Of a DNA stretch of 64,000 nucleotides, positions 60,516 through 64,000 are shown piece after piece (position 1 is the first letter of the stretch; each line of letters starts with the position of its first letter). The notes under the pieces are model-generated. The model made no database searches. It was not told where the DNA came from and was given only the letters and a program-made list of their open reading frames with translations. Source of the DNA: Acanthochromis polyacanthus (taxonomy: Eukaryota > Chordata > Actinopteri > Pomacentridae); contig NC_067123.1 of assembly GCF_021347895.1 (NCBI RefSeq), forward strand, positions 2,930,149-2,994,148, in the 5' to 3' direction. Made by a program: the position numbers and the translations under genes.

Positions 60516-60600
60516 ACGAAATACTCACGATGTGAGTATTTCAAAAATACTCACGATGTGAGTATTTCAAAAATACTCACGATGTGAGTATTTCGTGGCA
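60516..60600. repeat. Three tandem palindromes ATACTCACGATGTGAGTAT
   Basis: Arms AAATACTCAC and GTGAGTATTT around GAT, repeated three times head to tail inside the hAT element. Confidence 0.85.
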
Positions 60601-61030
60601 CGAAATTTCGTTACACCCCTCGTAAATAGCTAGCTATAACTCATAAATGAACAATCATAGTTAGCTATAAATAGCTAAATGTAATAAATAAATAGCAAAA
60701 ATCAATAACTAGCTAGCTATAAGTCATAAATGCATAGCTTAGTACGATAATAATTAGCAAAAAGTATTAAATAGTTAGCTCAAAGTAATAAATAGCTAGC
60801 TATAAGTAATAAATAAAAAGCTAAATACAACAATAGCAAGCTTAAAATATTAGAAAAATTGATAAAGGTAATAAAGAATAAGATAGAAGTAGTACTACAT
60901 TTTTAGCTAATGATGATGATAAATGCTTAGTTAGAATCAATGAATAGGTAAAAGTACAAAATGAATAGCTAAAAGTAATAAATAATAAGCTAAAAGTAAT
61001 TTTAAAAAAGCTAATGGCTAAAAGTAAGAC

Positions 61031-62177
61031 AGCTGATGATAATAAGACGGAAAAGATGAGTTCATATTATATGTTATTTATATTATTTAATGTTTATTTT
61101 GTTATTTAGCAGTACTTATTTCTGTTGAATAAATACAGAAGACTATAATTTTAAACATGTTGAAAAATGTTTTAACTTGATTATACTGAATAAATGCCAA
61201 AATAGTCTCAGACACAAGAAGAATAGTCCGAATAAAAAATATAGATCAGTAAATCATTGATTATTCAGTTAATGGAGGCAGAACTGTTGTAGCTGTTTTT
61301 TCTATGATGATGGGCATTTGTCATTATTTTCTGAAACTGTCTGATGTATGATAATAAATCTAATAGTTAACTGTGGCCCTGATTTGATTTCTTTGAATGA
61401 TGAACTGTGACTAAAACTGAATAAAAACCTGGATGTGATGAAGTATTCAGGTGAGATAAACACCGTCTGTACCCGACCTCCACAGCTTTGGGGGTTTTAA
61501 TTTTCTATCTGGGATTTTATGACGTCTGTAAAAATGAGAACATTAAAATCCAGTGTCGTGCAGCAGAGAGTCTTTAATCTGCTGAGAAAATCCTCCAGGA
61601 CAGAGGTCAGATTTCATAAAAGATTTCAGTGACAAACATGTCAGACTTTATACAAGTCGGTCCGTTCTCAGGCTGCTTCCATTCAGTCCATCGCATCTTT
61701 TATTTTCTGTTCCAGACCGAAACCTTCCACCAGTTTATAACTAACAACAGAGCACAAGTGCAAAGCTTGACCAAAATCACAAAAAATGTCAATAAATCAT
61801 TTAAATCTGCTCCTAAATTACATCAAAATGAATATAAAGACAGAAAAAATGTTTGAAATGTCTCAGATCTGTCCAAAGTGACTCAAAAATGGTCAAAAAT
61901 GTCTCATAATTTGTCCAAAATTAGCCAAAGATCACCCAAAGTAACAATTTTCAACCAGTTATCAACTCCAATGGTTCATTTACTTTTTACAGCAACATTT
62001 TGAATGTTGAATGAGTTCAATAAAGACATGAAAGATTAGAGATTTTTAGTGTTTTTATTTTAGGCACAGTTTAGTTGTCAACACCCTTGACTTAGAATGA
62101 AGATCAGATCGCCTTTTTAGTGCAGAAAACCATGAAATTCCAAAAGGTTCACATACTTTTTCTTTCCATTGTATATA
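61031..62177. other. No supported gene
   Basis: Contains short TGTCCAAAAT-type repeats (61870-61935) and a decayed transposon end (GGTTCACATACTTTTTCTTT, 62146-62165). Confidence 0.4.
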
Positions 62178-62519
62178 CAGGGGTCCTCGACTTACAACAG
62201 ATCAATGTAAGTCGATTTTTGCTGCAAGTCGGAACTCCAGCGAAAATGTAAACAAAGCTGTAACGCGCATCACGATATCTATCAGTTCTTCAGAAAAGTC
62301 ATGAATATCGATGACTTTCATGCGTGTATGAGTTGTTTTACAAGAAGATGACAGAACATGTTGACCTGTTTTTACGGCTTGATCACTTTTGGGAGCCAAA
62401 ATGAAGGGCAAAACATTAGCAAATGTAGCACAATCCAAGGTGATGTACAACCAGAGAATGGAAACAAAGCCTTCTGATAGCGCCGTGTGATGACGTATTC
62501 ATCCGCTATGCTAGTCAAC

Positions 62520-63094
62520 TAGCCTAGCCGCGCTAGACAACCCACGGCAACGAATTTAATTCTCTGCCAGGGTGGGTCTAGTTACCCTCCATAAGGCTTG
62601 AGGCTGGATTCTCCTAAAACTGGCCGGACCAATCACCATGAAGTGTAGAGTCAGAAGGCGGGCGTAACGAAGTGACGACAGAGGCGCGACGATTCTGACA
62701 GAAACAACCGGCGCACAATAAACAGTTATCTTTCGACTCAGCTTTGGCCACAGCCCTTAAAGATTTGAAGCTAAAATTCAACTTGAAAGATAAACAAAGG
62801 ACGGCACTGAAGTGTTTCATTGAGAAGAAAGACGTATTTGGACTTATGCCGATGGGATATGGCAAATCCTTAATATACCAGTTGGCTCCGCTGGTTGGGA
62901 AGCTAATGGGACTTAGCCACAATCCGCCGGCGCTCTAGGAACTACGTCAGCCTACTCATTGCGTTGATTGGTTGTATACCTACCCAATTGCTGCAGAGGG
63001 ATTTGAAAGACAACCTTTTAGCCCCCCTCCCTCCCTGTCGAGCTTCCCTAGACCCTTGTGCCATCAGAAACATAGGTGTAGCATGGCTAGGCTA
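62520..63094 (+). mobile_element. 575-bp helicase-fragment transposon, copy C
   Basis: Opposite orientation to copies A and B. Perfect 9-bp duplication CTAGTCAAC (62511-62519 and 63095-63103) and the same TAGCCTAGCCGCGCTAGAC end. Confidence 0.92.
62708..62938 (+). pseudogene. RecQ-like helicase fragment in copy C
   Basis: Same fragment as copies A and B, with the Walker A context altered to LMPMGYGKS and a stop directly after NPPAL. GYGKS is retained. The most diverged of the three. Confidence 0.75.
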
Positions 63095-63384
63095 CTAGTC
63101 AACTAGTTCCATGTAACCAGCTCTGACAGTTACGATAAAATGCTGTAGGTTGAGGACGTCGTAAACCGAGGACCCCTTGTATATAAAATATGCATGTGTT
63201 TCTGAAATGTGTTAAAATTCTTGTCTGGTTGAACATTTTTCAAACACTGTGGTTTAAAATTAAAACTAATTATTGCGTGGACGAAGCCTGAATTTGTAAA
63301 AACCAGAATGTATCACTCAGATAACTGTGATTTCAGATGATAACACTGAGAGCGACGTTTCAAGGTCACAACCAGGCTCTTTGC

Positions 63385-63600
63385 TGCTCTGAGATCAGCT
63401 CTGATTGGCTCCCTGCAGGATAAGAACATCTCCTCTGTTCAGTCCTCCAGTGGAGCTGCATTAACCCAGATACCGACCAGACCAGACACCGCTTCTTACG
63501 CAACCTCCTGATCCGAGGACGGCAGCATCTCCGACACTCAGAGTCACACAATGGAGAGAAGAAAACATGAACGCATCACCGGAGGGACGTGAAGTAAAAG
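63385..63600 (+). promoter_or_regulatory. Possible promoter and 5' UTR
   Basis: CTGATTGGCTCC (63401-63412) is a CCAAT-type box, followed by GGATAAGAAC at a TATA-like distance and a GC-balanced leader to ATG at 63551. The ATG gives only 13 codons (MERRKHERITGGT) unless spliced. Weak evidence. Confidence 0.25.
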
Positions 63601-64000
63601 CCTCCATTCCTTCAGTGCTGGTTCAGCCATGCATCAGCTGAGAGGAGCTGCAGGCTTTGGGAGGATTTGTGTTTTTTACGTAACAGAAAGGATGACGTCA
63701 GTTTGGGGAACAGAAGACAGAGGACAAAGTAAAGAACAAAAAGTAATCAGGAGACTGAGAAAGTCCAGATTAACAGATCAAAACCAAAAATCATCACTCT
63801 TATATAGTCTGATGCTTATATAACAGCTCACATTTTATTAATATGACAGAACACCACAGGTCAGAGCTGTGAATAACGTCCACATTTAAAATCTCTGCTT
63901 TTACAAACTGTTGTTTTTGGTTTTACAATAAATTTTTACAGTTTTACACTATTTAAATCAACTTAAATTAGTGTTAGTTTACAATTATTTGTGGTTATTT
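63601..64000. other. No gene seen
   Basis: Ends in A/T-rich sequence without features. Confidence 0.4.

Larger units (their letters stand above)
59966..60621 (-). mobile_element. Non-autonomous hAT transposon (656 bp)
   Basis: Ends TAGGGGTGTAACGAAAT and complement, with an 8-bp duplication GTAAATAG (59958-59965 and 60622-60629), both typical of hAT. It contains a BED-finger relic and a set of palindromes. Confidence 0.92.
59680..61030 (+). repeat. AT-rich minisatellite around AGCTAAAAGTAATAAATAG
   Basis: Irregular units of about 20-40 bp with TAGCTAGCTATAAG and AAGTAATAAATAG words, interrupted by the hAT element at 59966-60621. Confidence 0.8.
62178..63179. mobile_element. TA-flanked transposon with CAGGGGTCCTCGACTTAC ends, host of copy C
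   Basis: Ends CAGGGGTCCTCGACTTAC and, reversed, CAAGGGGTCCTCGGTTTAC, with TA duplicated (62176-62177 and 63180-63181). TcMar-like by TA target and layout. A minus-strand frame (62202-62450) shows a Lys/Ser/Thr-rich stretch that may be a transposase relic, unproven. Its own length is about 420 bp once the insertion is removed. Confidence 0.75.

Overview
The window looks like nuclear DNA of a teleost fish, probably a percomorph (inference). It carries tRNA-derived SINEs, Tc1/mariner, piggyBac and hAT elements of fish type, a 5'-truncated LINE end, GT-AG introns with long pyrimidine tracts, and large minisatellites. No prokaryotic genes, operons, CRISPR arrays, rRNA or free tRNA genes were seen. 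Genes are sparse and most of the sequence is repeats.

Left end (1-5.2 kb): one convincing protein gene on the minus strand, an RBM43-like RNA-binding protein. Its large 3' exon (121-1617) is preceded by an 83-nt in-frame exon (1699-1781). Further upstream lies a damaged RRM-like exon (4918-5085), about 85 bp from an interferon-response-type motif (5171-5182). The intron between them is split by an old Tc1 relic that a second Tc1 element (2477-4113) has entered, with TA duplication and long inverted repeats.

Middle (8.3-27.2 kb): a compound tandem structure. Five arrays of one 29-bp minisatellite (about 400 units in all) alternate with four copies, plus one partial copy, of a 1.8-kb spacer. 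Clustered one-base indels at about 16.3-20.8 kb suggest locally poor consensus sequence. At the right edge a minus-strand CRE/ETS promoter-like segment with a two-codon first exon and a 41-nt second exon (27.39-27.7 kb) points leftward into the array.

27-44 kb: mostly intergenic, with a LINE 3' end, two related 0.6-kb duplicates (31.4 and 41.7 kb), a SINE, a 42-bp minisatellite open in five reading frames (34.2-35.9 kb), a long TTTTTGTC-type minisatellite (36.1-37.4 kb), a piggyBac-type MITE and a transposon nested in another (42.4-43.7 kb).

44-64 kb: old Tc1 relics, a young SINE, MITEs, more minisatellites, and three copies of a 573-575-bp element with 9-bp target duplications, each carrying a fragment of a RecQ-like helicase with a Walker A motif. 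These are at 45.1, 54.25 and 62.5 kb, two of them inside other transposons. This helicase-fragment element family and the 29-bp/1.8-kb compound repeat are the most unusual items in the window.
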